The translations under genes were made by a program, and so were the position numbers. From positions 1 through 64,000 of the forward strand of contig CANRAU010000001.1 in the NCBI GenBank assembly GCA_947628665.1: a stretch of DNA of 64,000 bases. Direction: 5' to 3'. The notes beneath the pieces were generated by a model that saw only the letters and a list, made by a program, of their open reading frames with translations, searched no databases and was not told where the DNA came from. How positions within the stretch are numbered: position 1 is the first letter of the stretch; each line of letters begins with the position of its first letter. Positions 24,849-33,857 of the stretch are shown here, piece after piece. The DNA is from an uncultured Clostridia bacterium. GTDB lineage: Bacteria > Bacillota > Clostridia > Oscillospirales > Acutalibacteraceae.

Positions 24849-26128
24849 TAGGCATGGCAAAAGCGGACGGCGTTGCCGAACGCAGACTTTTGGAGCAGCT
24901 GAAAACGCGCAGCGGCGAGATCGACCGCTCGGTCACGGCGGCGGTGTCGGATATTCTGTTTCATGTACAGCAGTACGGCGATACCTCCGTGCGCGAATAC
25001 ACCATGAAATTTGACGGCGCAGTGCCCGAATCGTTTGAAATCCCCCGCGAGGAACTGGAGGGCGCGCTCGAAGCGTGCAAGAGCGAATTTGTCTATGCCC
25101 TTTACAAAGCGGCGGACAACATTCGAGACTTCCATATGCGGCAAAAACAGCAAAGCTGGATAGAGCCGAAAGAAAACGGCGTGATCTTAGGACAGCGCAT
25201 CCGCGGTCTGCAGCGCGTCGGCATCTATGTCCCCGGCGGCACGGCGGCGTACCCGTCAAGCGTGCTGATGAACGCCATTCCCGCAAAAATCGCAGGCGTG
25301 AAGGAGATCGTTATGGTCACGCCTCCCGGCAAGGACGGCAAACCGAATCCCGATATTTTGGCGGCGGCGAAGATCGCGGGCGTGGATCGCGTCTTTTTGA
25401 TCGGCGGCGCGCAGGCGGTCGCCGCACTCGCTTATGGCACGGAGACCGTGCCGAAGGTCGATAAGATCGTAGGCCCGGGCAACATTTACGTGGCCACGGC
25501 GAAAAAACTGCTGTACGGAACGGTCGATATCGACATGATCGCCGGGCCGTCCGAAATCCTGATCGTGGCGGATGAAACCGCAAATCCGCGTTTTCTGGCG
25601 GCGGATCTGATGAGCCAGGCCGAGCATGACGTATTGGCGAGTGCGATCTTGCTTACGACCAGCGAACGCGTCGCGAACCGCACGCTTGAAGAACTGGAGC
25701 GGCAAATGCAGACCCTCTCGCGGCGGGACATCATCGAACGCTCGCTCGATGATTTCGGCGCGATCATCGTTTGCAATACCATGGAGGAAGCGGTTTCCTT
25801 TGCCAACGAGTTAGCGCCCGAGCATTTGGAGCTTGCGGTGCAGAATCCGATGGACTATCTCGGAAAGGTAGACAACGCGGGCAGTGTATTTTTGGGGCAT
25901 TATTCCCCTGAACCGCTCGGCGATTATTACGCGGGACCCAACCACGTTTTGCCCACGGGCGGTACGGCACGGTTCTTCTCGCCGCTTTCGGTGGACAGCT
26001 TCGTCAAAAAGACGGGCTTTATGTATTATACCGAGCAGGCTCTGCGAGAGGCGAAGGACGACATTGTGTGTCTGGCCGAGGCCGAGGGCTTGACCGCCCA
26101 CGCCAATTCCATTGAAGTCCGATTTTAG
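24845..26128 (+). CDS. hisD: Histidinol dehydrogenase
   Basis: A 427-residue zinc enzyme that oxidises histidinol to histidine in two NAD-dependent steps. Family motifs are GIYVPGGTAAYPSSVLM, VGPGNIYVATAKK, AGPSEILIVADE, the zinc ligands in MSQAEHD, and NHVLPTGGTARF. ATG 24845 overlaps the hisG stop (ATGA), and GGGAGG precedes it. Position in the operon, after hisG, is usual. Confidence 0.96.
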   Translation: MIGMAKADGVAERRLLEQLKTRSGEIDRSVTAAVSDILFHVQQYGDTSVREYTMKFDGAVPESFEIPREELEGALEACKSEFVYALYKAADNIRDFHMRQKQQSWIEPKENGVILGQRIRGLQRVGIYVPGGTAAYPSSVLMNAIPAKIAGVKEIVMVTPPGKDGKPNPDILAAAKIAGVDRVFLIGGAQAVAALAYGTETVPKVDKIVGPGNIYVATAKKLLYGTVDIDMIAGPSEILIVADETANPRFLAADLMSQAEHDVLASAILLTTSERVANRTLEELERQMQTLSRRDIIERSLDDFGAIIVCNTMEEAVSFANELAPEHLELAVQNPMDYLGKVDNAGSVFLGHYSPEPLGDYYAGPNHVLPTGGTARFFSPLSVDSFVKKTGFMYYTEQALREAKDDIVCLAEAEGLTAHANSIEVRF

Positions 26129-26153
26129 AATGGGAAAGAAGTAACCGAAAAAT

Positions 26154-27215
26154 ATGTTTCAGCTTAATGACAAAATCAAAAATTTAAAGCCGTATGATCC
26201 CATCGAGGGCAAGTACCCCATTCGGCTCGACGCAAACGAATCGTTCATTCCGCTTTCGCAGGAAATGAAAGCGGAAATTTCGGAGGCGCTGCAATATACG
26301 CACTTGAACCGCTATCCCGACCCCTACGCCAATGAAGTCCGCGCGGGCTTTGCGGCGTATTTCGGCGTGCCGAAGTCTTGCGTCATGGCGGGCAACGGCT
26401 CGGACGAGGTCATTACGGTCATTATGAACGCGTTTTTGCAAAAGGGCGATACGGTGGTGACCCTCGCGCCCGATTTTTCCATGTATGCGTTTTACGCGTC
26501 GATCACGGAATGCAAAACGGTGACGGTGCAAAAGCGCGCGGATGATACGGTGGACGTGGATGCGGTGATCGAAACGGCCAACCGCGAAGGGGCGCGGATG
26601 ATCGTGTTTTCCAACCCCTGCAATCCCACCTCTTTGGTACTGCCGCGCGAGGAGGTGCGGCGTCTGGTGCGGTCGGTTTCCGCGCTTGTGGTCTTGGATG
26701 AAGCCTATATGGATTTTTCCGACCAGAGCCTGCTCTCGGAATTTGCCGATTATGACAATCTCCTGATTTTAAAGACCTGCTCCAAGGCCATCGGCATGGC
26801 GGGCATTCGTTTGGGCTTCGCGGTCGGCAGAGAAGCGCTCATCGATGTGCTGCAGGCGGTCAAATCGCCCTACAATGTCAATGTGCTGACGCAAACGGTG
26901 GGTGCGGTTCTATTTTCGCACCCCGACTATATCCGCACTTCGGTGCAGCGCATTTTGGAATCGCGCGACGAGCTGTTTGCAGGGCTGCAAGCGCTTGCCG
27001 AGCGGTTTCCGCAGGAACTGCGCCTCCAAAAGCCCGACGCCAACTTTGTGTATATGCGCTGTCGGGACGCAGGTGCGCTTTTCGCCCATTTGAAAGAAAA
27101 GGGCATCGTCGTCCGCTGTATGGGGGGATGCCTGCGTATCACGGCGGGGCGCAATTATGAAAATGAAGCGGTCATCCGCGAGATCGAAGGCTTTTTGAAA
27201 GGGGAAACGGCATGA
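26154..27215 (+). CDS. hisC: Histidinol-phosphate aminotransferase
   Basis: A 353-residue PLP-dependent class I/II aminotransferase. PLP-site residues are in GNGSDEVI, FSNPCNPTS, VVLDEAYMDF and the Schiff-base lysine segment LKTCSKAIGMAGIRLGF. It transfers the amino group in imidazole-acetol phosphate to histidinol phosphate. The stop overlaps hisB by four bases. Membership in the his operon decides between HisC and related aromatic aminotransferases. Confidence 0.94.
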   Translation: MFQLNDKIKNLKPYDPIEGKYPIRLDANESFIPLSQEMKAEISEALQYTHLNRYPDPYANEVRAGFAAYFGVPKSCVMAGNGSDEVITVIMNAFLQKGDTVVTLAPDFSMYAFYASITECKTVTVQKRADDTVDVDAVIETANREGARMIVFSNPCNPTSLVLPREEVRRLVRSVSALVVLDEAYMDFSDQSLLSEFADYDNLLILKTCSKAIGMAGIRLGFAVGREALIDVLQAVKSPYNVNVLTQTVGAVLFSHPDYIRTSVQRILESRDELFAGLQALAERFPQELRLQKPDANFVYMRCRDAGALFAHLKEKGIVVRCMGGCLRITAGRNYENEAVIREIEGFLKGETA

Positions 27216-27793
27216 GAACGGCAAGTGTGCAGAGAACGTCCAAAGAGACCGACATAGCGCTGGAGCTTTGCTTGGACGGCGGCGCGGCGGATGTGCATAC
27301 GGGGATCGGCTTTTTCGACCATATGCTTACGGCCTTCGCCGTACACGGCGGCTTTGGCTTGCAGCTTCGCTGCCAAGGGGATTTGGAGGTAGACAGCCAC
27401 CATACGGTGGAGGATACGGGCATCGTGCTCGGGCAGGCGTTCAAAAAGGCGCTCGGCGACAAAAGCGGGATCGCGCGCTACGGCAGCTTTTTTGTCCCGA
27501 TGGATGAGGCGCTCGGCTTTTGTGCCGCAGACGTCAGCGGACGGCCTTTCCTCGTGCTGGAAGCGGATTTCCCCGAAGCGCAGGTCGGCGCGTTTGATAC
27601 GTGCCTGTGTACGGAATTTTTCCGTGCGTTCGCTGTGAATGCGGGGCTGACGCTGCACCTGCGCGTGCCTTACGGCGGCAATTCGCACCATATGATCGAA
27701 GCGCTCTTTAAAGCGTGCGCGCACGCCCTGCGCATCGCCTGTGCCGAAACGGGCAGCGGTGAAACGCTCTCCACAAAAGGAATGCTCGATTAA
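27212..27793 (+). CDS. hisB: Imidazoleglycerol-phosphate dehydratase
   Basis: A 193-residue manganese-dependent dehydratase, monofunctional (no phosphatase domain). The repeated metal-binding motifs are TGIGFFDHMLTAFAVHGG and DSHHTVEDTGIVLGQAF, and later VPYGGNSHHMIEALFKA. ATG 27212 overlaps hisC. In most operons hisH follows; here the next gene is hisA after a 51-base gap. Confidence 0.95.
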   Translation: MRTASVQRTSKETDIALELCLDGGAADVHTGIGFFDHMLTAFAVHGGFGLQLRCQGDLEVDSHHTVEDTGIVLGQAFKKALGDKSGIARYGSFFVPMDEALGFCAADVSGRPFLVLEADFPEAQVGAFDTCLCTEFFRAFAVNAGLTLHLRVPYGGNSHHMIEALFKACAHALRIACAETGSGETLSTKGMLD

Positions 27794-27844
27794 ATCGGCG
27801 TATGCGGCTTCTACCTGAGGAAAGGAACGGATGAAGGACAGGAT

Positions 27845-28561
27845 ATGATTATTTTCCCCGCAATCGATATTCAAAACGGAACCTGCGTGCGCCTGTATAA
27901 GGGCGATATGCAGTCCGCCGAAAAGGTGGCGGAAAGCTACCTGGATACGGCGGCCGCGTTCCAGGCGGCGGGCGCACAGTGGGTCCACATGGTCGATTTG
28001 GACGGCGCGTGCGAGGGTACGAGAAAAAACGCCCATGTGTTTACCGAGGTCGCCGCAGGCACAGCCTTACGCGTGGAGGTCGGCGGCGGCATTCGCAGTA
28101 TGGCCGACGTCGAATACTATCTTTCGCGCGGCGTTGCCCGCGTGGTCATCGGCTCGGCGGCGGTGAAAGACCCGTCGTTTGTGCGTGAGGCGTGCTATGC
28201 TTACGGGGAGCGCATCGCAGTCGGCATTGACGCGCGCGGCGGCTTCGTCGCGACGCAGGGGTGGCTGGAAACGAGTACCGTCTCTTACCTGACGCTTGCC
28301 AAAAAAATGGAGCAGGCGGGCGTGCGTACCGTCATTTTCACCGACATCGACCGCGACGGTATGCTTTCGGGTCCGAATTTGGAACAGCTTGCGGCGCTGT
28401 GCGAAGCGGTCGATATGGACGTCGTCGCAAGCGGCGGCATTCGCCATTTGGAGGATATTTGCAAGCTCCGGGACGCGGGACTGTACGGCGCGATCTGCGG
28501 CCGCTCCCTTTATAAAGGGACGCTTTCTCTGACGGAAGCGCTCAAGGCTTGTGAAGGTTAG
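27845..28561 (+). CDS. hisA: ProFAR isomerase HisA
   Basis: A 238-residue TIM-barrel isomerase (1-(5-phosphoribosyl)-5-[(phosphoribosylamino)methylideneamino]imidazole-4-carboxamide isomerase). The first catalytic Asp is in FPAIDIQNG, and VHMVDLDGA, RVEVGGGIRS and the second catalytic Asp in FTDIDRDGML are intact. HisA is distinguished from HisF by FPAIDI and by VDLDGA; only one of the two paralogues is present here. hisI follows with a one-base gap. Confidence 0.93.
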   Translation: MIIFPAIDIQNGTCVRLYKGDMQSAEKVAESYLDTAAAFQAAGAQWVHMVDLDGACEGTRKNAHVFTEVAAGTALRVEVGGGIRSMADVEYYLSRGVARVVIGSAAVKDPSFVREACYAYGERIAVGIDARGGFVATQGWLETSTVSYLTLAKKMEQAGVRTVIFTDIDRDGMLSGPNLEQLAALCEAVDMDVVASGGIRHLEDICKLRDAGLYGAICGRSLYKGTLSLTEALKACEG

Positions 28562-28570
28562 GTGAACCGT

Positions 28571-28903
28571 ATGGACTTAGACCGATTTTTCGTAAAATCC
28601 GAGCTGATCCCCGCCATCGTGCAGGAGGACGGTACGGGTGAAGTGCTGATGCTCGCGTATATGAACCGCGAATCGCTGCAAAAGACGCTCGAAACGGGCT
28701 ACACATGGTTTTACAGCCGTTCCCGACAAAAGCTGTGGAACAAGGGCGAGACTTCGGGGCATGTGCAAAAGGTCGTGGCCTTATATGGCGACTGCGACGA
28801 TGACACGCTGCTTGTCCGCGTTCGGCAGACAGGGCCTGCCTGCCACACGGGGCATAAGAGCTGCTTTTTCAATACGATTTTGGAGGAAAAGACCGATGCA
28901 TGA
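28571..28903 (+). CDS. hisI: Phosphoribosyl-AMP cyclohydrolase
   Basis: A 110-residue zinc/magnesium enzyme that opens the adenine ring of PR-AMP. Typical motifs are [32 protein letters not shown], the metal-binding GDCDDDTLL and [13 protein letters not shown] 28571 is chosen over GTG 28562 because AGGTGA is properly spaced before it. hisE overlaps its end by eight bases, so HisI and HisE are encoded by separate, coupled genes. Confidence 0.95.
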   Translation: MDLDRFFVKSELIPAIVQEDGTGEVLMLAYMNRESLQKTLETGYTWFYSRSRQKLWNKGETSGHVQKVVALYGDCDDDTLLVRVRQTGPACHTGHKSCFFNTILEEKTDA

Positions 28904-29222
28904 TATTTTGGAGGAACTGTACGCGATCGCCCTTTCCCGCCGCGCGCACCCGCAGGAGGGTTCGTATACCTGCTATCTTTTTGACCGGGGCTTGGATAAG
29001 ATCCTCAAAAAGCTCGGCGAGGAATGCACGGAGACGGTCATTGCCGCCAAGAACGGCGTAAAGGATGAAACGGTGGGCGAGATCTCCGATCTGCTTTACC
29101 ATTTGGCGGTCATGATGGCCAATGAGGGCATCGACCCCGCCGAGGTCAAGGCGGAGCTTGCGCGCCGACACTTAAAAGAGGGGAATTTGAAAAAATTCCA
29201 TGAGGTTGATAAAAATACTTGA
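28896..29222 (+). CDS. hisE: Phosphoribosyl-ATP pyrophosphatase
   Basis: A 108-residue all-alpha MazG-fold pyrophosphohydrolase: [31 protein letters not shown] and [15 protein letters not shown] carry the acidic metal-binding residues. It catalyses the second step of histidine synthesis. ATG 28896 lies inside hisI after a TGGAGG site. It is the last his gene here; a peptidase gene follows after 15 bases. Confidence 0.94.
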   Translation: MHDILEELYAIALSRRAHPQEGSYTCYLFDRGLDKILKKLGEECTETVIAAKNGVKDETVGEISDLLYHLAVMMANEGIDPAEVKAELARRHLKEGNLKKFHEVDKNT

Positions 29223-29237
29223 TCGGGAGGACACTTT

Positions 29238-30704
29238 ATGTGGGTTCTATGGACAATTCTCGGCATTTTGGGCGTATTCCTGATCGTGACGCTCGTGCGC
29301 GCGGCTTTTTGGAAGCCCGAGGCGGTCAACAGTGAACCTCTGCCCGAGGAAGCGGTGGACGTTGAGAAATACCGCAGGGATTTGAGCGACGCCATCAAAA
29401 TCAAAACCATTTCCAACGTCGATATCGAAAAGGTGGATTGGGATGCATTCCAACAACTGCACGCGCTTTTCCGCGAGCGCTTCCCGCTGGTTTTTGAAAA
29501 CCTGCAATGCGAGGACATTTCGCTGGCCAGCCTTTTGTTTACGTGGGAGGGTACAGATCCGAATTTAGAGCCGATCGCACTGCTCGCGCATCAGGATGTC
29601 GTGCCTGTTGCGGCGGGTACAGAGGGCGATTGGACGCATCCGCCCTTTGACGGCGTGGACGACGGGGAATTCATTTGGGGGCGCGGCGCGCTGGATATGA
29701 AAAACCACCTCATCGCCGTGCTGGAAAGCGTCGAAAGCCTGCTTGCCGAAGGGTTCCGTCCCACGCGCACGGTGTATTTGTGCTTCGGCCATGATGAGGA
29801 GATCGTCGCGGCCAAGACCTCGGGGGCGGGCAGTATTGCCGAAACGCTCCAAGCGCGCGGCGTACATTTGGACAGCGTCATTGACGAGGGCGGCGCGATT
29901 TTGAATTTGAACGCGGGGCGCATTCTCAACAAAAAGTTAGCGGGCGTCGGCATTGCCGAAAAGGGCTATGCGGATTACCGCGTTTCGGTAAAAGCCAAGG
30001 GCGGGCATTCCTCACAGCCGCCCGCGCATACCGCGCTCGGCGAGATCGCGGACGTCATCCACGACTTGGAAGCGCATCCTTTCAAGGCGACAATGCCCGC
30101 GTTCGTTTATGAGCTGTTTACCAAGATCGGCAAAAATGTCAGCTACCCGGCGCGCCTTGTGACCTGCAATCTGTGGCTGTTTAAGCCGCTCATTACCGCG
30201 ATCATGAAACGCATTCCGCCCGCCGCGTCGCTCATCCACACCACCACCGCCGTCACCATGGCCGAAGGCAGTCCTGCCGCCAATGTGCTGCCGCAGACCG
30301 CATCGGTCACCGTGAATTTCCGCATGATGCCCGGCACGACAATCCAAAACGTGGAAGAACATATCCGCGCGTGCGTGCGCAATAAAGCCATCGGGGTCGA
30401 ATATTTAAAGGGCAAAGAGGCGTCCAAAATTTCGCCGACTGACAGCCGTTCGTTTAAAATCCTCGAAACGCTCTGCACCCGCACAAATCCGGATATGCTC
30501 GTCGCACCCTACCTTGTGATGGGCGGCACGGATGCGTACCACTATGAAGAAGTCTGCGACTGCATTTACCGCTTTTCGCCGTTCGTGATGGATACTGCGC
30601 TTTTGCTGACCACACACGGCACGAACGAGCGGCTTCCCATCGTCTGCATGGGCGATGCGCTGCGGTTCTTCAAACGCTATATCCGTATGATGTCCGCCGA
30701 ATAA
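29238..30704 (+). CDS. M20-family metallopeptidase, PM20D1/carboxypeptidase-S-like, membrane-anchored
   Basis: A 488-residue protein with one N-terminal hydrophobic segment (about 2-26) followed by an M20 dizinc hydrolase. Ligand motifs are LLAHQDVVPVAAG (His, Asp), WGRGALDMKN, GHDEEI (Glu), and a dimerisation domain with GGHSSQPPAHTALG. The fold and the DPNLEPIALLAHQD spacing point to the PM20D1/carboxypeptidase S branch, which hydrolyses N-acyl amino acids or peptides. It follows hisE by 15 bases with a GGGAGG site, so it may be read with the his operon. A paralogue lies at 60272-61714. Confidence 0.88.
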   Translation: MWVLWTILGILGVFLIVTLVRAAFWKPEAVNSEPLPEEAVDVEKYRRDLSDAIKIKTISNVDIEKVDWDAFQQLHALFRERFPLVFENLQCEDISLASLLFTWEGTDPNLEPIALLAHQDVVPVAAGTEGDWTHPPFDGVDDGEFIWGRGALDMKNHLIAVLESVESLLAEGFRPTRTVYLCFGHDEEIVAAKTSGAGSIAETLQARGVHLDSVIDEGGAILNLNAGRILNKKLAGVGIAEKGYADYRVSVKAKGGHSSQPPAHTALGEIADVIHDLEAHPFKATMPAFVYELFTKIGKNVSYPARLVTCNLWLFKPLITAIMKRIPPAASLIHTTTAVTMAEGSPAANVLPQTASVTVNFRMMPGTTIQNVEEHIRACVRNKAIGVEYLKGKEASKISPTDSRSFKILETLCTRTNPDMLVAPYLVMGGTDAYHYEEVCDCIYRFSPFVMDTALLLTTHGTNERLPIVCMGDALRFFKRYIRMMSAE

Positions 30705-30733
30705 TTCTTTTTTTGATGAGGGAGGTAAGTCCT

Positions 30734-31696
30734 ATGGCAACGCGTACATTGGTCGATTTTCGCGCCGAATACAATATTTGGCGAAAGGATCTGGCGCAGA
30801 AACTCGGTATATCCGAAGCGCAGTTGGAGCGTTTGGAGCTGACGGGCGAAGTGCCGCAGGCAATCGTCGATACGCTGACGGCGGTCTACGACCTGCCCGA
30901 GACTTATTTTACCGAGGATGCAGACCTTGCGCGCGCCATACAGGCGGCGGCTCTGCGCAAATCCCCGAAGCGGCCGCTCGCTTATTTTTGCAAGGTATCG
31001 GTCGTTTGGTATGCGCTGCTCATGCTTGCGGCGTTTGTGTTCGTCCTGCCGACGGCGCTGATGAAAGCGCCAAACCATGTGATGTCGTCTATGTTTTATG
31101 TGACGGAACGGTTCTGCTTTTGGGCGATCGTCGCCTTTTCGGGAATATACCTCGGCTCGCATATTCTGCAAAAAACCAATTTTCGAGGAGACGTCGGCAC
31201 ATACGAGTTTTTGTATCCGTATTTTTTATCCACCCTGGCGCTTTCCGGCATTTGGGGGCTTCGCAGATGGTTCGCGCCCAACGCCTCGTTTATCGGCGCC
31301 CTGTTCGCGGGCGGGGGCTGGACGTCTGTCGCCCTGCTTTTGGGCGTGATCGTCCTGTCGGTTTTGCTGTGCGTGTTTCTTGTTTTGTTTTTGGATACCG
31401 CCGCGTTGGAACGCGGCGTGCAGAAGCAGAAACGCTTGTGGATTTTGTGTGCCGTCGTGCTGGTCGTGCAGGGTCTGTCCCTCGTGCTGTATCTTTTCGA
31501 CGATACCCTGCATGGCGAATTTTGCATCCTGCGCACCTGTTTGCTGCTGATCGTGCTTGGCGGCGTGCTGTTCGGTACGAAGTATCTGCCGCAATTCAAA
31601 AGTCTTTGGTATACGGTGTTGCCCTTGACGGCTATGCTCCTGCCCGAGCTTTTGATTTTGGGAAACGGCATCCTGCATTTGAGCGAAACGGCTTGA
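30734..31696 (+). CDS. HTH-domain polytopic membrane protein
   Basis: A 320-residue protein: a short HTH-like N-terminus (RAEYNIWRKDLAQKLGISEAQLERLE, about 8-60) followed by about seven hydrophobic segments from residue 95 onward. This layout (XRE-like head fused to a membrane domain) occurs in clostridial regulators that may sense envelope state, but the HTH is degenerate and no ligand domain is known. ATG 30734 follows GGAGGT. The function is unknown. Confidence 0.72.
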   Translation: MATRTLVDFRAEYNIWRKDLAQKLGISEAQLERLELTGEVPQAIVDTLTAVYDLPETYFTEDADLARAIQAAALRKSPKRPLAYFCKVSVVWYALLMLAAFVFVLPTALMKAPNHVMSSMFYVTERFCFWAIVAFSGIYLGSHILQKTNFRGDVGTYEFLYPYFLSTLALSGIWGLRRWFAPNASFIGALFAGGGWTSVALLLGVIVLSVLLCVFLVLFLDTAALERGVQKQKRLWILCAVVLVVQGLSLVLYLFDDTLHGEFCILRTCLLLIVLGGVLFGTKYLPQFKSLWYTVLPLTAMLLPELLILGNGILHLSETA

Positions 31697-31767
31697 GGAA
31701 AAGCATTCCCAAAACGGCCGATTCGCATGCGGGCGGCGGACGGGAAAGATTTTTATCATTTTGCACA

Positions 31768-31816
31768 GAACAGAATACGGCGTAGCGTCTGTATGGCGCT
31801 GCGCCGTATTCTGTTC
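31768..31816. repeat. Long perfect-stem inverted repeat
   Basis: GAACAGAATACGGCGTAGCG (31768-31787) pairs with CGCTGCGCCGTATTCTGTTC (31797-31816) with a single wobble. No T run follows, so it is more likely a palindromic repeat or a weak bidirectional terminator between two convergent genes. It also marks the boundary with the AT-rich SLOG/XRE segment. Confidence 0.7.
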
Positions 31817-31845
31817 ACACTTCTGTAAGGGCTTTGTGCATGCAT

Positions 31846-32343
31846 CTAAAATAGTGCGGTATTTACCACCTTAAGACCTCTTGCCTTTGCGTAGTTCACG
31901 GTATAGCTTGTCCCGCTGTTTGCTTTGGTCATATAGGCAACACATACTGAAGAATGGTTAACCAAATGTCTGTTGCGGCGATAGTAGGCACCAAAAGTAT
32001 ATCCAGAGGCGAGTACGACGACCTTTGATGCCTGTTTTTTTAACCTGTGGTATTGCTCTATCTCTGCCCATGTCCAGTTTCCTTCATTTTCGTATTGCTT
32101 ATCAAAGGGCAATACGAGAATAAGATGGATTTGCGGGTATGTGACTTTCAGCTTTAATACTACTTCCGATGCCAAGGCGTCAAAGCCGCGAGCCCCGCCA
32201 GCCCCAAAATATAAGTAGCCTTTTTGTATCAACGCTTCAACTGTTTTCGTTAATCTGCGCTCTATTTCTGCAATCGCTTCGTCCATTTGCCTATGCCCTG
32301 TAAAACAAGCTGTTTTCTCCCGTATTTCATCCGCTTTGCCCAT
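31846..32343 (-). CDS. SLOG-superfamily protein, DUF1273/YpsA-like
   Basis: A 165-residue Rossmann-like protein with the SLOG signatures ACFTGHR (about residues 11-17) and YFGAGGARGFDALASEVVL, later SGYTFGAYYRRNRHLVNHSS and YMTKANSGTSYTVNYA. DUF1273/YpsA proteins are predicted to bind nucleotide-derived ligands; in Bacillus YpsA affects cell division, but the biochemical role is unknown. ATG 32343 follows GGAGG; the frame is open upstream into AT-rich DNA. It is divergent from an XRE gene, and both are clearly less GC-rich than the neighbours, suggesting acquisition. Confidence 0.82.
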   Translation of the reverse strand: MGKADEIREKTACFTGHRQMDEAIAEIERRLTKTVEALIQKGYLYFGAGGARGFDALASEVVLKLKVTYPQIHLILVLPFDKQYENEGNWTWAEIEQYHRLKKQASKVVVLASGYTFGAYYRRNRHLVNHSSVCVAYMTKANSGTSYTVNYAKARGLKVVNTALF

Positions 32344-32461
32344 GTTTTGTCCTCCATTCTGTTTAGATGTGTTACAATTTAATACTCTGTTTGCCAAATT
32401 ATAGCATTGTATTGCTATAAATGGCAATATAATGCTATAAATCAATACTGAAAAGTGTGAT

Positions 32462-32475
32462 ACCCTAAATAGGGT
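32462..32475. promoter_or_regulatory. Palindromic operator-like site before the XRE gene
   Basis: ACCCTA (32462-32467) and TAGGGT (32470-32475) form a perfect palindrome 7 bases before the ATG at 32482, over the likely ribosome site. It sits in an AT-rich promoter region with two GCTATAAAT motifs. It is a candidate autoregulatory site for the XRE protein. Confidence 0.5.
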
Positions 32476-32481
32476 GATTTC

Positions 32482-32709
32482 ATGCAGACAAAATATGAGC
32501 AGGAATATATCCGGTTTGGTCTGAAAGTGCAGTATTACCGCAAACTGCGCGGAATGACACAGGAAGCCTTTGCAGAAAAGGTTGGTATATCGTGGTCACA
32601 CCTTGCTAAAGTGGAAAGTCCGACCCGCGCCTTCGGCGTGTCTATGGAAACGCTGTTTTCGATTGCCGAAGTCCTCGATATTCCGGTTTCCAAACTGTTT
32701 GAAGCATAA
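32482..32709 (+). CDS. XRE-family DNA-binding regulator (75 aa)
   Basis: A single HTH_3 domain: GLKVQYYRKLRGMTQEAFAEKVG, then SWSHLAKVESPTRAFGVSMETL and LDIPVSKLFEA. It starts at ATG 32482. The gene is divergent from the DUF1273-like SLOG gene and probably regulates it and itself through the palindrome just upstream. Similar XRE genes are common cargo on mobile elements. A strong terminator follows. Confidence 0.82.
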   Translation: MQTKYEQEYIRFGLKVQYYRKLRGMTQEAFAEKVGISWSHLAKVESPTRAFGVSMETLFSIAEVLDIPVSKLFEA

Positions 32710-32711
32710 TG

Positions 32712-32766
32712 AAATCGCTTGCAGCTGTCTCCCCGACGAGTATCGACAGCTGCAAGCGATTTTATA
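32712..32766. terminator. Strong bidirectional terminator (XRE / spoIID)
   Basis: An 18-base perfect stem AAATCGCTTGCAGCTGTC (32712-32729) with GACAGCTGCAAGCGATTT (32745-32762) and a T-rich end; it lies between convergent genes. Confidence 0.85.
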
Positions 32767-32784
32767 GTTTGGATTGGTTCGGGG

Positions 32785-33792
32785 TCATTGCAGGGAAGCA
32801 CCGGGATAGTAATGCGCCAAAATTTCTTTATAATCCGCACCCTGCCGCGCCATGTAATCCGCGCCGTACTGGCTCATGCCCACAAAATGCCCGCTACCCG
32901 TTACCGAGAACGTGAATGTGCCGTCGGAAAAGGAAACGGTGAACGCAGGGGATCGAAGTCCCAAAAGGGTGCGAAGCTGCTGCCCCGTCATCGTCTTGCC
33001 GCCGACGGTCACGGCGGTCACCGTACCCGTTTTGTTTTCGGAAACCTGCAAATCACCCGAAAACCATGTTGCGGGGTCGTCGCCGAGCGCAATTTCGGCG
33101 TCAGCGCGCAGCTTTTCTTTGACCTCCTGTGCGCTGAGCTTTGTTTCGAGGGTAAGCTCCGGCGAAAGCCGATCTCCCGTGCTTGTGACCGACTGCAAAT
33201 AGGCGACGTCGTTCCCCCAAATCGTTTTGGCGCTTTCCGTGCGCCCGGGACAGAGCGCGAAATACGCCGCCGTGATCGGTGCGCCGTCATAGGTCAGGGT
33301 TTGTCCGAGTACGGCCTGTACGGCGGAGGTCACTTTGTCGTTGTATATTGCGTATTTCTCGCCCCATTTTTCTTTTCTGGCGGCCTCGTCCAAATACCCT
33401 TGGTGCGTTCCCGCGTCGTCTGTGATGTCCGCCTTGCCCGCTTTGCCGTCGGGATTTTGCTGCAAACGCCGCAGATTGGTATAGGCGGCGACCGTCTGCG
33501 CTTTGAGCGCTTCTTCATGGCAGTTCGCGGACATTTCGCACGCCACGCAGCCGACCAGATATTCGAGCGTATCCATTTCCACGACGCGGTTGCTCGCCGT
33601 TTGCAGCACCGAAACGGTTTGGCTGTCGTCCTCGCTTTCTTCCGTATCTTTTGCCGCTATGGATTCTTTCAGCGCTGAAAAGCTGTCTTTTACATTGTCC
33701 GCCGAAAAGCCGTTCAAGTCGAATACCGCCACGGGTGAGACGAACATGGCCAGCGCCAGCACAAGACATAAAATGCCGTAGGTTTTCATCAT
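32785..33792 (-). CDS. spoIID: Stage II sporulation protein D (peptidoglycan hydrolase)
   Basis: A 335-residue protein with an N-terminal membrane anchor/signal segment (ILCLVLALAMFVSPVAVFDL) and a SpoIID domain: MDTLEYLVGCVACEMSANCHEEALKAQTVAAYT, GTHQGY, YFALCPGRTESAKTIWG, and the C-terminal GSGHFVGMSQYGADYMARQG. SpoIID is a lytic transglycosylase that thins septal peptidoglycan during engulfment. ATG 33792, with ATG 33789 next to it, follows GGAGGGA. It shows that the organism retains endospore formation genes. No obvious sigma-E promoter was recognised. Confidence 0.9.
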   Translation of the reverse strand: MMKTYGILCLVLALAMFVSPVAVFDLNGFSADNVKDSFSALKESIAAKDTEESEDDSQTVSVLQTASNRVVEMDTLEYLVGCVACEMSANCHEEALKAQTVAAYTNLRRLQQNPDGKAGKADITDDAGTHQGYLDEAARKEKWGEKYAIYNDKVTSAVQAVLGQTLTYDGAPITAAYFALCPGRTESAKTIWGNDVAYLQSVTSTGDRLSPELTLETKLSAQEVKEKLRADAEIALGDDPATWFSGDLQVSENKTGTVTAVTVGGKTMTGQQLRTLLGLRSPAFTVSFSDGTFTFSVTGSGHFVGMSQYGADYMARQGADYKEILAHYYPGASLQ

Positions 33793-33828
33793 GACTCCCT
33801 CCGTCCCGGATTTTACTGTGAACATCGG

Positions 33829-33857
33829 TTGACTTTATGCATAAATTGCGATACAAT
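33829..33857 (+). promoter_or_regulatory. Promoter for the citrate synthase gene
   Basis: TTGACT (33829-33834) and TACAAT (33852-33857), 17 bases apart, give a leader of about 70 bases before ATG 33933. Confidence 0.68.
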
